Origin: an uncultured Bacteroidota bacterium
GTDB taxonomy: Bacteria; Bacteroidota; Bacteroidia; Flavobacteriales; Flavobacteriaceae
Length of the DNA stretch: 64,000 nucleotides
Assembly: GCA_902525795.1 (NCBI GenBank)
Contig: CABZIT010000002.1
Location: forward strand, 19,447 to 83,446
Reading direction: 5' to 3'
The translations under genes were made by a program, and so were the position numbers. This document shows, one piece after another, positions 49,168 to 58,913 of this stretch (the first letter of the stretch is position 1; each line of letters begins with the position of its first letter). The notes below the pieces were generated by a model. The model worked only from the letters and a program-made list of their open reading frames with translations, was not told the origin of the DNA and searched no databases.

Positions 49168-50036
49168 TTTTTGGAATTTAAATTAAACCTTTGACTATAT
49201 CCAAAACTGAGAGCAAATATTTTTGGTGTGGTTTTGAAATTTAATGATGATCCAATATCAAGCTGAATATTTTTATTTAATAAGTATGCAACTCCAATTG
49301 CAATTTTATTATCAGCATAAAAGTCACTTACAATGGCTTGATTCTCAAAATAGGAAATAAATCTACTATTGAATGCGTGAGTCAGGCTTATAATATATCC
49401 GTAGTCGTTTTGTTTGGATCCAATCCTTTCACCAATTAAATTGCAAATTAACACTGATCTTTTCGAAAAGTTACTTTGCAATATAATTGAAACTGTTGGA
49501 GAAATTCCTTTTACCCCATAAGCAGTAAAGGGATTATTCTCAGAATCAACATTTAGGGCTGTGTATATGGACAAAGCGGGGATTAGATTTTTAAATGAAA
49601 ATTTTTTATTAGCCCAATAGCTATAGTAGTTTGGTTGATCTTCTAACCCTTTTTTTGGGTCATATATTAAATATTTTGCACCAAACCTTAAAAATTTAAA
49701 ATTACTTACACGAAACCTTCTGACAGGATTATATTTTAAATCGTCAATTTTTTCCATTTGGAAATTCCCATCAATATTTAATTCAAGTTTTTCTAAAAAA
49801 GCACCAAATCTTACTGAAAAATCTAATCCTGTTTGCTGGCTTTCATAATTGATTATATCATGTCTATTTTCGGATAAATAAGCTGCATTTTCAAATTGGA
49901 GAATATTTTTTCCAACAGAAAATGCTCCTTGTGAAGATCCAGGTTTATTTGTATTTATTATTTCCGTGTACTGAGAATTGATATTGTGTACAAGAATGAT
50001 ATTCAAGAAAAAAGAAATTAATAGAAATTTATTCAT
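49164..50036 (-). CDS. Outer-membrane beta-barrel protein, transporter/MetA-pathway-like
   Basis: Signal peptide; INTNKPGSSQGAFSVGKNILQFENAA...; alternating amphipathic strands; terminal GYSQRFNLN. Confidence 0.65.
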   Translation of the reverse strand: MNKFLLISFFLNIILVHNINSQYTEIINTNKPGSSQGAFSVGKNILQFENAAYLSENRHDIINYESQQTGLDFSVRFGAFLEKLELNIDGNFQMEKIDDLKYNPVRRFRVSNFKFLRFGAKYLIYDPKKGLEDQPNYYSYWANKKFSFKNLIPALSIYTALNVDSENNPFTAYGVKGISPTVSIILQSNFSKRSVLICNLIGERIGSKQNDYGYIISLTHAFNSRFISYFENQAIVSDFYADNKIAIGVAYLLNKNIQLDIGSSLNFKTTPKIFALSFGYSQRFNLNSKK

Positions 50037-50101
50037 TACACAAAATTAAAATTATTGTACAATTTAATAAGATATTAACTTTTTTTAAGAATATAGAATC
50101 G

Positions 50102-50109
50102 TAAATTTG
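50102..50109 (+). promoter_or_regulatory. TAAATTTG -7 box only 7 nt before the DUF4834 ATG
   Basis: Exact TAnnTTTG match directly abutting the ATG at 50117. Confidence 0.4.
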
Positions 50110-50116
50110 AAAAAAT

Positions 50117-50344
50117 ATGAAGTTTCTATTTTATCTATTAATATTTTATTTTTTATTTAGATTAATTTCTAGACTTTTTCTTTTTTACTTAAAAAATAAT
50201 ATTAAGTCTAGAAATTATAACTTTCAGCAAGAAAAAAAAATGAAAAAAGAGGGTGATGTCTCTGTGGATAAGGTTCCTAAAAAAAAGAAACAGAGTTCGG
50301 AAAAATTAGGTGAATATGTTGACTATGAAGAGGTTGATGAATAA
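50117..50344 (+). CDS. DUF4834-like small membrane protein
   Basis: N-terminal TM MKFLFYLLIFYFLFRLISRLFLFYLKN, charged C-terminus ending LGEYVDYEEVDE. Confidence 0.75.
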   Translation: MKFLFYLLIFYFLFRLISRLFLFYLKNNIKSRNYNFQQEKKMKKEGDVSVDKVPKKKKQSSEKLGEYVDYEEVDE

Positions 50345-52730
50345 AACAATAAACAACATTATTCTTCGATGTCTTTTCCGTCATGGTTTGGCTTTATTAA
50401 TCTTTACTGTAATTTCTGTTCTTTATTTTTTTCCACTGTTACAGGGGAAAAAGATTTTACAAAATGATATTGTTCAGTATTCTGGAATGTCCAAAGAGCT
50501 AAGAGATCATCGTTTGGAAAATTCGTCTGATACCTATTGGACCAACTCGGCTTTTTCAGGCATGCCAACTTATCAACTTGGAGCAAAATATGAGAATAAT
50601 TATATAAAGAAAGCTGATTTATTAATAAGATTTCTTCCAAGACCAGCTGATTATCTATTTTTATATTTTCTTGGGTTTTATGCACTCATGTTCAGTTTAA
50701 AAATAGAGTATAGGTTAGCAATTCTTGGGGCTCTTTCTTTTGGCTTTTCAACCTACCTTTTGATAATAATAGGTGCAGGGCATAATGCTAAAGCCCATGC
50801 AATTGCATACATGCCATTTGTATTATCTGGCTTTATTTATATAGTAAGAAAAAAATATTTTTTAGGTTTTTTAATGACAACTTTTTTTCTAGGGCTTCAA
50901 ATAACATCCAATCATTTTCAAATGACCTATTATTTGTTGCTATTGATAAGTATTTTGGGTATTTGGTTCTTGTATAAAAACCTACTAAATAGAGATTATA
51001 AACACATACTTAATTCAACAGCAATCGTATTTGTTTCCTCAATATTAGCTTTGCTAATGAATGCATCAAATCTTTTGGCTACTTACGAATACTCAAAATA
51101 TTCTACAAGAGGAAATGCATCGACTTTGACTATTAATCCTGACGGTTCAACAAAAGAAATTTCATCAGGTTTAGACTTTGATTATATAACACAATGGAGC
51201 TATGGATTTTTTGAAACTTTTAATTTATTTATACCCCGAATAGTTGGTGGAGGATCATCTGAAAAATTAGATAAAAGTTCGTCTTTTTATAAGTTTTTAG
51301 TTGCTAATGGATACAACAATATAGATGCATTAAATATTGTAAAAAATTCACCTACATATTGGGGGAATCAACCATTTGTAGAAGCACCCGCATACATTGG
51401 AATTGCTGTATTTTTTCTTTTCGTATTTTCTGTTTTTCTGTACCGGGGAAAACATCTTGTTTGGATCCTTTCAGCTATATTCTTTTCTCTTATATTGTCC
51501 TATGGAAAAAATTTAAATTTCCTAACTGAATTTTTTATTAATAATATTCCTTTTTACAACAAATTTCGTGCTGTAGCATCAATACAAGTTATTCTTGAAC
51601 TTTGTGTACCTATTTTGTCAATTTTTGGGCTACAACAACTTTTTGATCTAGGTATTTCAAATAAAAAAAAATTTAAAGCATTATCAAACACATTTATTTT
51701 TTTCATTGCAATACTATTTTTTCTACTAGCTACAATGTCTAGTTTAAAATTTTCAGGAGTCTCTGATCAAATGTTGGGGAAAGAAATTGTTTTATCATTG
51801 ATTGAGGACAGAAAGTCTATATATTCTTCGCAGCTTATGAGAACTTTCCTATACGTACTTGCGTGTAGTTTGATTATATTTTTATTTATAAAAAATAAGC
51901 TTTCAAAAAACTCTCTAATCATTTTATTTGCTGTTATTATATTATTTGACTTGATTAGCTTTTCTAAATCATATATCAATGAGAGTAATTTTACAGATAA
52001 AAAATATGTTGATTCGCCTTATAAAATGGATGAAATATATAACCAAATAAAGAATGATCAATCTGATTTTAGAATTTTAGATTTGACAACTAATTCTACT
52101 AAACCAAATTATTTTTTCAATTCGGTTCTTGGATACCATGCTGCAAAACTGGGCAGATATCAGGATATAATCGATTTTTATCTTTCCAAAAATAATATTA
52201 ACGTGTTAAGTATGTTAAATACTAAATATATAGTGTATAATGATTCAGTTGGTGCTAAAATATTTACTAATGAGATGATTTCTAGAAGTGCATGGTTCGT
52301 TAAAGAAAATATAAATGTAAAAAATGATAATGAAGAAATTTTATCATTAGCTGCATTGGAATTTATGAATTTATCAGTTTCACAAAAAATTGAAGACAAA
52401 AATTATAATAACATAGCTTATAATATTGAACTTGTTGATAAAAAACCTAATTATTTAAAATATAAGGCTAAAACTGATGAAGAGGGTTTGGTGGTATTTT
52501 CAGAAGTTTATTATCCACACGGCTGGGTGTCACTAATTAACGGTAAGCAAGTTGATCATTTTCAAGTAAATTATATTTTAAGAGGGATGGAGATTCCTAG
52601 GGGAGAACATGAAATAGAATTTGTTTTTGACCCACAAGTTGTTAGAACTGGTTCCACTGTAAGCCTTTTTGGATCTATTGGTTTTTTACTCTTTTTTATT
52701 GTTGGAATTTTTATAAAATCAAGAAATTGA
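50337..52730 (+). CDS. YfhO-family multi-TM membrane protein
   Basis: About 12 TM segments; GMPTYQLGAKY; C-terminal EVYYPHGWVSLINGKQVDHFQVNYILRGMEIPRGEHEIEFVFDP. Confidence 0.9.
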   Translation: MNKTINNIILRCLFRHGLALLIFTVISVLYFFPLLQGKKILQNDIVQYSGMSKELRDHRLENSSDTYWTNSAFSGMPTYQLGAKYENNYIKKADLLIRFLPRPADYLFLYFLGFYALMFSLKIEYRLAILGALSFGFSTYLLIIIGAGHNAKAHAIAYMPFVLSGFIYIVRKKYFLGFLMTTFFLGLQITSNHFQMTYYLLLLISILGIWFLYKNLLNRDYKHILNSTAIVFVSSILALLMNASNLLATYEYSKYSTRGNASTLTINPDGSTKEISSGLDFDYITQWSYGFFETFNLFIPRIVGGGSSEKLDKSSSFYKFLVANGYNNIDALNIVKNSPTYWGNQPFVEAPAYIGIAVFFLFVFSVFLYRGKHLVWILSAIFFSLILSYGKNLNFLTEFFINNIPFYNKFRAVASIQVILELCVPILSIFGLQQLFDLGISNKKKFKALSNTFIFFIAILFFLLATMSSLKFSGVSDQMLGKEIVLSLIEDRKSIYSSQLMRTFLYVLACSLIIFLFIKNKLSKNSLIILFAVIILFDLISFSKSYINESNFTDKKYVDSPYKMDEIYNQIKNDQSDFRILDLTTNSTKPNYFFNSVLGYHAAKLGRYQDIIDFYLSKNNINVLSMLNTKYIVYNDSVGAKIFTNEMISRSAWFVKENINVKNDNEEILSLAALEFMNLSVSQKIEDKNYNNIAYNIELVDKKPNYLKYKAKTDEEGLVVFSEVYYPHGWVSLINGKQVDHFQVNYILRGMEIPRGEHEIEFVFDPQVVRTGSTVSLFGSIGFLLFFIVGIFIKSRN

Positions 52731-53989
52731 AAAAAGTTTTAATTGTAACTTATTATTGGCCACCTGCAGGTGGTCCTGGGGTTCAAAGATGGTTAAAATT
52801 TGCCAATAATTTAACCAATTTCGATATTAAACCATATGTACTTGTCCCAAAAGAACCAAACTATGCAATTATAGACAATTCTTTAGAAAATGAAATATCA
52901 TCAAAGATCAATGTGATTAGTCATCCTATTTTTGAAATTTCTGATTTTCTCCCATTCAAAAATTATTTCAACTCCTTTAGATCCGGTAATATTAATCAAA
53001 TCAATGATCAATCTTTTTTTGAAAAAATTCTTTTTTTTCTCAGAGGAAATTTATTCATTCCAGATTTAAAAATATTTTGGAGGAATAAAGCTGTTAAATT
53101 TCTAAAAAAATACCTCAAGAAAAATAAATTTGATACAATTATTACCACAGGTCCTCCACATAGTATTCATTTAATAGGCTTGGATATCAAAAAAGAGTTT
53201 GATATAAATTGGATTGCTGACTTTCGTGACCCCTGGCTAATGTTAAATAGTAATAAAAAGTTTCATTTTTCTTCTCAAACAAAATCTAAACACTTAAAAT
53301 TAAGAAATTTGGTATTGCAAAATGCTAATAAAGTTATTGTTACATCTGATAAATTAAAAAATTACTACGGTAAATTAACCAATAATATTGTTAAGATAAC
53401 TAATGGTTATGATAGAATAAATTTAAAATATGATTTAGATAAAAATTTTACAATTACACATGTTGGATCCCTGTATCCAGACAGAAATCCAGAAATTTTG
53501 TGGGAAGTATTGGAAAGTATGTGTGTTAATATACAGGGTTTTGAGAATTACTTTAAGCTGCAGTTAATTGGGAATATTGATAAAAAAATCGAAAAGAGTT
53601 TATCAATTTCAAAATTTGCCAAATGTATCTCTATTAAAGGATATATTGCAAAAAAAAATACTTATTCATACATATTTTCTAGCCAGTTATTATTAATGGT
53701 TGAATCTGTTGAAAATGTCATGTCCTATGTCATCCCTGGAAAGTTTTTTAATTATTTATTTTCAAAAAGACCCATTATTGCTATTGGGCCCTCAGATTCT
53801 GAAATCGAGCAAATAATGAACAAGTTAAAATGTGGTAATTACTTTACAATAGATCAAAAAGAAGCCCTTTATAACTATTTAAATGGTTGTTATGAAAAAT
53901 TTTTAAAAAATGATTTGAAGTCAGGACAATTTTCAGCAGAAAAATATGATAGGCAAAATCTAACAAAAAAACTTGTAAAATTACTTTAA
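52727..53989 (+). CDS. GT4-like glycosyltransferase (TTG start)
   Basis: KVLIVTYYWPPAGGPGVQRWLKFANNL; TTGPPHSIHLIGL; WIADFRDPW. Confidence 0.92.
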   Translation: MKKVLIVTYYWPPAGGPGVQRWLKFANNLTNFDIKPYVLVPKEPNYAIIDNSLENEISSKINVISHPIFEISDFLPFKNYFNSFRSGNINQINDQSFFEKILFFLRGNLFIPDLKIFWRNKAVKFLKKYLKKNKFDTIITTGPPHSIHLIGLDIKKEFDINWIADFRDPWLMLNSNKKFHFSSQTKSKHLKLRNLVLQNANKVIVTSDKLKNYYGKLTNNIVKITNGYDRINLKYDLDKNFTITHVGSLYPDRNPEILWEVLESMCVNIQGFENYFKLQLIGNIDKKIEKSLSISKFAKCISIKGYIAKKNTYSYIFSSQLLLMVESVENVMSYVIPGKFFNYLFSKRPIIAIGPSDSEIEQIMNKLKCGNYFTIDQKEALYNYLNGCYEKFLKNDLKSGQFSAEKYDRQNLTKKLVKLL

Positions 53990-54031
53990 TAAAAAAGTAA
54001 AGCCCTGCTATATAGGAAAGAAACAGGGCTT
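53990..54031 (-). terminator. Probable intrinsic terminator for uvrA
   Basis: AAGCCCTG (54000-54007) pairs with CAGGGCTT (54024-54031); on the minus strand it is followed by TACTTTTTT. Confidence 0.65.
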
Positions 54032-54094
54032 ATACTAACTATTCAATAAATTAAACTAACCAATACATAATTTACAAAGCACGTGCCAAACTTT

Positions 54095-56848
54095 TTATTT
54101 GTAAACTTTTTCTAAGTAATTAGCAGTAGGGAATTTTTTATTTAGATATTTTTTTATTTCTCCACTGAATAGAACTTTTCCTCCATGATTGCCACCTTTT
54201 GGACCTAGATCAATAATGTAATCAGAGCATTTAACTAATTCCATGTTATGCTCAATTAAAATTACAGAATTGCCCATATCAACTAATGTGTTAATAGAAA
54301 TTAAAAGTTTTTTTATGTCATCGAAGTGCAACCCCGTAGTTGGCTCATCAAAAAGGAAAAGTCCATTCTTTGATTTACTTCGCATACTTAAAAAATATGC
54401 AAGTTTTATTCTTTGGGCTTCACCACCTGAAAGTGTAGAGGAACTCTGACCTAATTTTACATAACCTAAACCAACATTTTTAAGAATATTAAGTTTATCT
54501 AAAATTTTGTTTTTATTCATTTCACTAAAATATTCGATAGCTTCATTAACTGTCAAATTTAACACATCAAAAATATTCTTATTACCCACTTTTATTTCTA
54601 AAATTTCAGATTTGAATTTTTTTCCGTTACATGCTTCGCATGGAAGTGAAACGTCGGGCATGAATTGCATTTCAATCAAATTTGTTCCTTCGCCCTTACA
54701 ATTTTCACATCTTCCACCATCAACATTAAATGAAAAATGTTTTGGTTTATATCCCCTTATTCGACTTTCACGATTTTCTGAAAATACCTTTCTGATTTCA
54801 TCATAAGCTTTTATATAAGTAACGGGGTTAGATCTTGAAGACTTTCCAATAGCACTTTGACTAACATATTCAACAAATTTTATTTCGTCAATATCCCCTC
54901 CAATTTTATCAAATTCTCCCGGTTTTACTGAAAAATCTTTTAAATTATTTAATACAGCAGGATAAATAATTTTATTAACTAGTGTACTTTTACCAGATCC
55001 AGAAACACCCGTTATAGATACCAAACAGTTTAGAGGAATATCTAAATTTATATTTTTAAGATTATTTTCTCTAGCCCCCCTAATAGTAATTTTTTTATTT
55101 ACTTTCCTCGTTTGTTTTGGTAATTCAATTTTTAAATTACCGTTTATATAATTTGCAGTTAGAGAATTTTGATTAATAAAGTCATTAAAACTTCCACTTG
55201 CTACGATATCACCTCCGTTAGTACCTGCATAGGGGCCAATGTCAATTACATAGTCGGCAGATCTAATGATATCTTCATCATGTTCTACTATTATGACAGT
55301 ATTACCTAAATTTTTAAGTTTTAGAAGAATTTTGATTAAACTTAATGTGTCTTGAGGGTGTAGACCTATACTAGGTTCATCTAAAATATACAATGATCCG
55401 GTTAAATTACTTCCAATACAAGTAGCTAAATTAATTCTTTGGCTTTCTCCACCAGAAAGCGTACTGGATTTTCTATTGAGTGTAAGATAACCTAAGCCTA
55501 AATCATTCAAACAACTTAATCTTTCAATTATTTCTTCAAGGAGTCTGTTTTTAGAATTTTGATTTTTGAAAAAAACAAGTAATTCATCTAATGGTAGGTT
55601 GATTAATTCAAAAATATTTTTACCCGAAAACCTAACATAACCAGCTTCTTTTCGTAGTCTGTTTCCTGAACATGAATTACAGTTTGTTTTACCCCTGTAT
55701 CTTGAAAGCAAAACTCTATTCTGTATTTTATATAATTTCTTTTCTAGCTTAGAAAAAAAATCATTTATGCCAATCACTTCTTCATTTCCGTCCCACAATA
55801 ATTTTTTATTAGTAATCGATAATTGTGAGTAAGGCTTGTGAATAGGAAAATCATATTTTGATGCATTTTTTATAAAAAGGGACCTGTATTTACTAAGTTT
55901 TTTGCCTTTCCAAGGGAAAACACATCCTTCGTATACTGACAATGTAGAGTTAGGAATTACTAGTCTTTCATCAATACCAACTATATCACCATATCCTTCA
56001 CATTTCTTACACGCACCACTAGGATTATTGAAACTAAAAAAATTGACAGAGGGTTGTATAAATTTAATTCCATCAAGCTCTAAATTTGTATTAAAATATT
56101 CATATTTATTTGACTCAAGATTTTTCAAAATGCATTTTCCTTTCCCCTCAAATATTGCTGTCGATATTGAATCATTAACTCTGTCTAAAAATTGCTTTGA
56201 TTTATTCACAATAATTCTGTCAATAACCAAAAAAATATTATTGTAATCATTAATTTTTTTTACATCGACATCCTTAATTTTAATAATATCATCATCAATT
56301 AGTACTCTGTTGTAGTTTTGCATTACAAGGGACTTGAGTTTTTTATCAATATTTTTTTTATTTATCTGCTCAAGTTTGATGATTAGTAATAATTTAGTTC
56401 CAGATTCATTTGAATTTATTAAATCTGAAATTTCGGAAATTGTGGTTCTTTTAACTTCTCTCTTACTTATTGGGGAGTATGTTTTACCATATCTAGAAAA
56501 AAGGAGTTTTAAATAATCGTAAATTTCGGATTTTGTTCCAACTGTTGATCTTGGATTTGATAGTGAAATTTTTTGCTCTAAAGCGATAGCTGGGGATAAA
56601 CCTTTAATTTTTTTTACTTTGGGCTTTTCTAATCTTTCAAGAAATTGCCTTGCGTAGCTAGAAAGACTTTCAACATACCTTCTTTGACCTTCAGCGTAAA
56701 TTGTATCGAATGCTAAAGATGATTTACCACTGCCGGAAACACCAGTAATAACTACTAATTTTTGCTTAGGCAGCTTGAGGTTTATTGAATTTAAATTATG
56801 CATTTCAGCACCTGAAATTTCAATAAACTTTGGATTTTTACTTTTCAC
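54095..56848 (-). CDS. uvrA: Excinuclease ABC subunit A
   Basis: VITGVSGSGKSSLAFDTIYAEGQRRYVESLSSYARQFL, two ABC domains, CxxC zinc fingers, STLSGGEAQRIKLA. Confidence 0.98.
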   Translation of the reverse strand: MKSKNPKFIEISGAEMHNLNSINLKLPKQKLVVITGVSGSGKSSLAFDTIYAEGQRRYVESLSSYARQFLERLEKPKVKKIKGLSPAIALEQKISLSNPRSTVGTKSEIYDYLKLLFSRYGKTYSPISKREVKRTTISEISDLINSNESGTKLLLIIKLEQINKKNIDKKLKSLVMQNYNRVLIDDDIIKIKDVDVKKINDYNNIFLVIDRIIVNKSKQFLDRVNDSISTAIFEGKGKCILKNLESNKYEYFNTNLELDGIKFIQPSVNFFSFNNPSGACKKCEGYGDIVGIDERLVIPNSTLSVYEGCVFPWKGKKLSKYRSLFIKNASKYDFPIHKPYSQLSITNKKLLWDGNEEVIGINDFFSKLEKKLYKIQNRVLLSRYRGKTNCNSCSGNRLRKEAGYVRFSGKNIFELINLPLDELLVFFKNQNSKNRLLEEIIERLSCLNDLGLGYLTLNRKSSTLSGGESQRINLATCIGSNLTGSLYILDEPSIGLHPQDTLSLIKILLKLKNLGNTVIIVEHDEDIIRSADYVIDIGPYAGTNGGDIVASGSFNDFINQNSLTANYINGNLKIELPKQTRKVNKKITIRGARENNLKNINLDIPLNCLVSITGVSGSGKSTLVNKIIYPAVLNNLKDFSVKPGEFDKIGGDIDEIKFVEYVSQSAIGKSSRSNPVTYIKAYDEIRKVFSENRESRIRGYKPKHFSFNVDGGRCENCKGEGTNLIEMQFMPDVSLPCEACNGKKFKSEILEIKVGNKNIFDVLNLTVNEAIEYFSEMNKNKILDKLNILKNVGLGYVKLGQSSSTLSGGEAQRIKLAYFLSMRSKSKNGLFLFDEPTTGLHFDDIKKLLISINTLVDMGNSVILIEHNMELVKCSDYIIDLGPKGGNHGGKVLFSGEIKKYLNKKFPTANYLEKVYK

Positions 56849-57018
56849 AATTTTTTAAAAACAAATATTGTGCTAATTATATAGACAAATAATTTAAAAA
56901 AATAATTTTTGATCAATTATCATTAAAAACGTATATTTACTACAATTAAATCGATTGCCTATAGAATAACATTACACTAAAAAGAGATAATTCTTGCTAA
57001 TTATTTAAAAGTAATGTT

Positions 57019-57603
57019 ATGAAAAAAAATCATATTTCTGATTCTATTCTTGTCAAATCATATATTGATGGTGACGAAAGATCACTTGAAATGCTTATTA
57101 AAAGACATAAGCAACGTATATACAATTTTATTTACTCTAAAGTCTTTGATAGAGATCTTACAGAGGATATCTTTCAAGATACCTTCATAAAAGTTATAAG
57201 AACATTAAAGTTGGGTAATTACAATGAAGAAGGAAAATTTGTTTCATGGGTCATGAGAATTGCTCATAATTTAGTCATTGATCATTTCAGAAAAAATTCT
57301 AGGATTCCAAAATTTGAATCAAACAATGATTTTGATATATTTTCTGTTTTAAAAGACAATGAAATTGATGTGGAAAATAAAATGATAAAAGATCAAATCT
57401 TAATCGAAGTAAAAAAGATAATTAATTTATTGCCCGATGATCAAAAGGAAGTATTAGTTTATAGGTACTACAATGAACTGAGTTTCAAAGAAATCTCTAA
57501 AAAAACAGGGGTCAGTATAAATACTTCATTAGGCAGAATGAGATATGCCTTAATTAACCTAAGAAATATCATAAAAAAACAAAATATTTCACTAACCAGT
57601 TAA
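57019..57603 (+). CDS. ECF-type RNA polymerase sigma factor
   Basis: DRDLTEDIFQDTFIKVIRTL (region 2), VYRYYNELSFKEISKKTGVSINTSLGRMRYAL (region 4). Confidence 0.96.
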   Translation: MKKNHISDSILVKSYIDGDERSLEMLIKRHKQRIYNFIYSKVFDRDLTEDIFQDTFIKVIRTLKLGNYNEEGKFVSWVMRIAHNLVIDHFRKNSRIPKFESNNDFDIFSVLKDNEIDVENKMIKDQILIEVKKIINLLPDDQKEVLVYRYYNELSFKEISKKTGVSINTSLGRMRYALINLRNIIKKQNISLTS

Positions 57604-57652
57604 CGCAATATTTTGAGTTTTTTTTCGTTGTATCAAAAAACACTGATTACAT

Positions 57653-57790
57653 ATGCAAAAAAACTACACTGATAAACAGAATTTTGTTCTGAATCCCAAA
57701 AAGGAAACTATACAAAAAATACTAAACTACTCAAAATCAATTGGTGTTATTAAACATAACGATAATAACTTTATAATAGATTTAAATTAA
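57653..57790 (+). CDS. Small protein (45 aa) downstream of the sigma factor, unknown function
   Basis: Hand translation: MQKNYTDKQNFVLNPKKETIQKILNYSKSIGVIKHNDNNFIIDLN*. Ends inside the convergent nth gene. Confidence 0.6.
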   Translation: MQKNYTDKQNFVLNPKKETIQKILNYSKSIGVIKHNDNNFIIDLN

Positions 57791-58426
57791 TTTCTTTATT
57801 ATTGATTTTCGTCCAATTTTTTTTGAAATTTCATCTTTTTCTAATTTCCAGCCCCTTGCTGGACAATATTCTCTTCCATAGAAAATAATCTGAAGATGTA
57901 ATTTGTTCCATTTTTCTATAGGAAAAAGTCTTTTTGCATCTTTTTCAGTTTGTTTAACATTTGATCCGTTACTTAATCCCCATCTGTACATTAGTCTATG
58001 AATATGTGTATCTACGGGAAAAGCAGGGATGCCAAAAGCTTGTGACATGACAACACTTGCGGTTTTATGACCAACCCCAGGAAGTTCCTCTAGGTCTACA
58101 AAAGATTTCGGCACACTTCCGTTATGTTTTTTAATAATAATTTCGCTGAGTCCGTGTATTCCTTTACTTTTCATGGGTGATAAGCCGCAAGGCCTTATTA
58201 TTTCTTTGATTTCATGTATACTCAGCTTTACCATCTCATATGGGTTGTCTGCTAGACCAAAAAGTTTAGGTGTTATTTGATTAACTCTTTCATCAGTACA
58301 TTGTGCAGACAATAAAACAGCAATTAAAAGAGTATATGGATCCTTGTGGTTTAAAGGTACTGGAACAGTTGGATATAATTCTTCTAGTTTATTTATAACA
58401 TAGGAAATTTTGTCACTTTTTTTCAA
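57782..58426 (-). CDS. nth: Endonuclease III (likely TTG start)
   Basis: LLIAVLLSAQCTDERVNQITPKLF, ELPGVGHKTASVVMSQAFGIPAFPVDTHIHRLMYRWGL; the longest ORF to 58489 would overlap the divergent bcp start. Confidence 0.95.
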   Translation of the reverse strand: MKKSDKISYVINKLEELYPTVPVPLNHKDPYTLLIAVLLSAQCTDERVNQITPKLFGLADNPYEMVKLSIHEIKEIIRPCGLSPMKSKGIHGLSEIIIKKHNGSVPKSFVDLEELPGVGHKTASVVMSQAFGIPAFPVDTHIHRLMYRWGLSNGSNVKQTEKDAKRLFPIEKWNKLHLQIIFYGREYCPARGWKLEKDEISKKIGRKSIIKKLI

Positions 58427-58458
58427 AATCTTAAATTTAGAAGTAAATATAATTAAAT

Positions 58459-58911
58459 ATGAAAAAATTGAAAGCTGGTGATTTGGCACCGAAAATTGAA
58501 TGTAAAAACCAAGACGGAGAAATAATCAAATTATCAGATTTTTTAGGAGAAAAAATAGTAATTTTTTTCTACCCCAGAGCTAACACACCTGGTTGTTCTG
58601 CTCAAGCTTGTAACTTGGGGGATAATTACATTGAATTTAAAAAAAGGGGATATGAAATAATTGGTGTTTCCGCAGATAATCAAAAATCTCAAAAAAATTT
58701 TTCAAATAAATATAATCTACCTTTTAATTTGTGTTGTGATGAAAATAAAGAGATTATTAATGATTATGGGGTTTGGGGGTTGAAAAAATTTAGAGGTAAG
58801 GAATATATGGGTATTATCAGAACAACATTCATAATAGATGAGCAGGGAAAAATTGAAGAAATTATCGAAAAGGTTAAAACAAAAGAACACTCATCACAGA
58901 TTCTTCTTTAA
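58459..58911 (+). CDS. bcp: Thioredoxin-dependent thiol peroxidase (Bcp/PrxQ)
   Basis: FFYPRANTPGCSAQACNLGDNY peroxidatic Cys motif. Confidence 0.96.
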   Translation: MKKLKAGDLAPKIECKNQDGEIIKLSDFLGEKIVIFFYPRANTPGCSAQACNLGDNYIEFKKRGYEIIGVSADNQKSQKNFSNKYNLPFNLCCDENKEIINDYGVWGLKKFRGKEYMGIIRTTFIIDEQGKIEEIIEKVKTKEHSSQILL

Positions 58912-58913
58912 AA

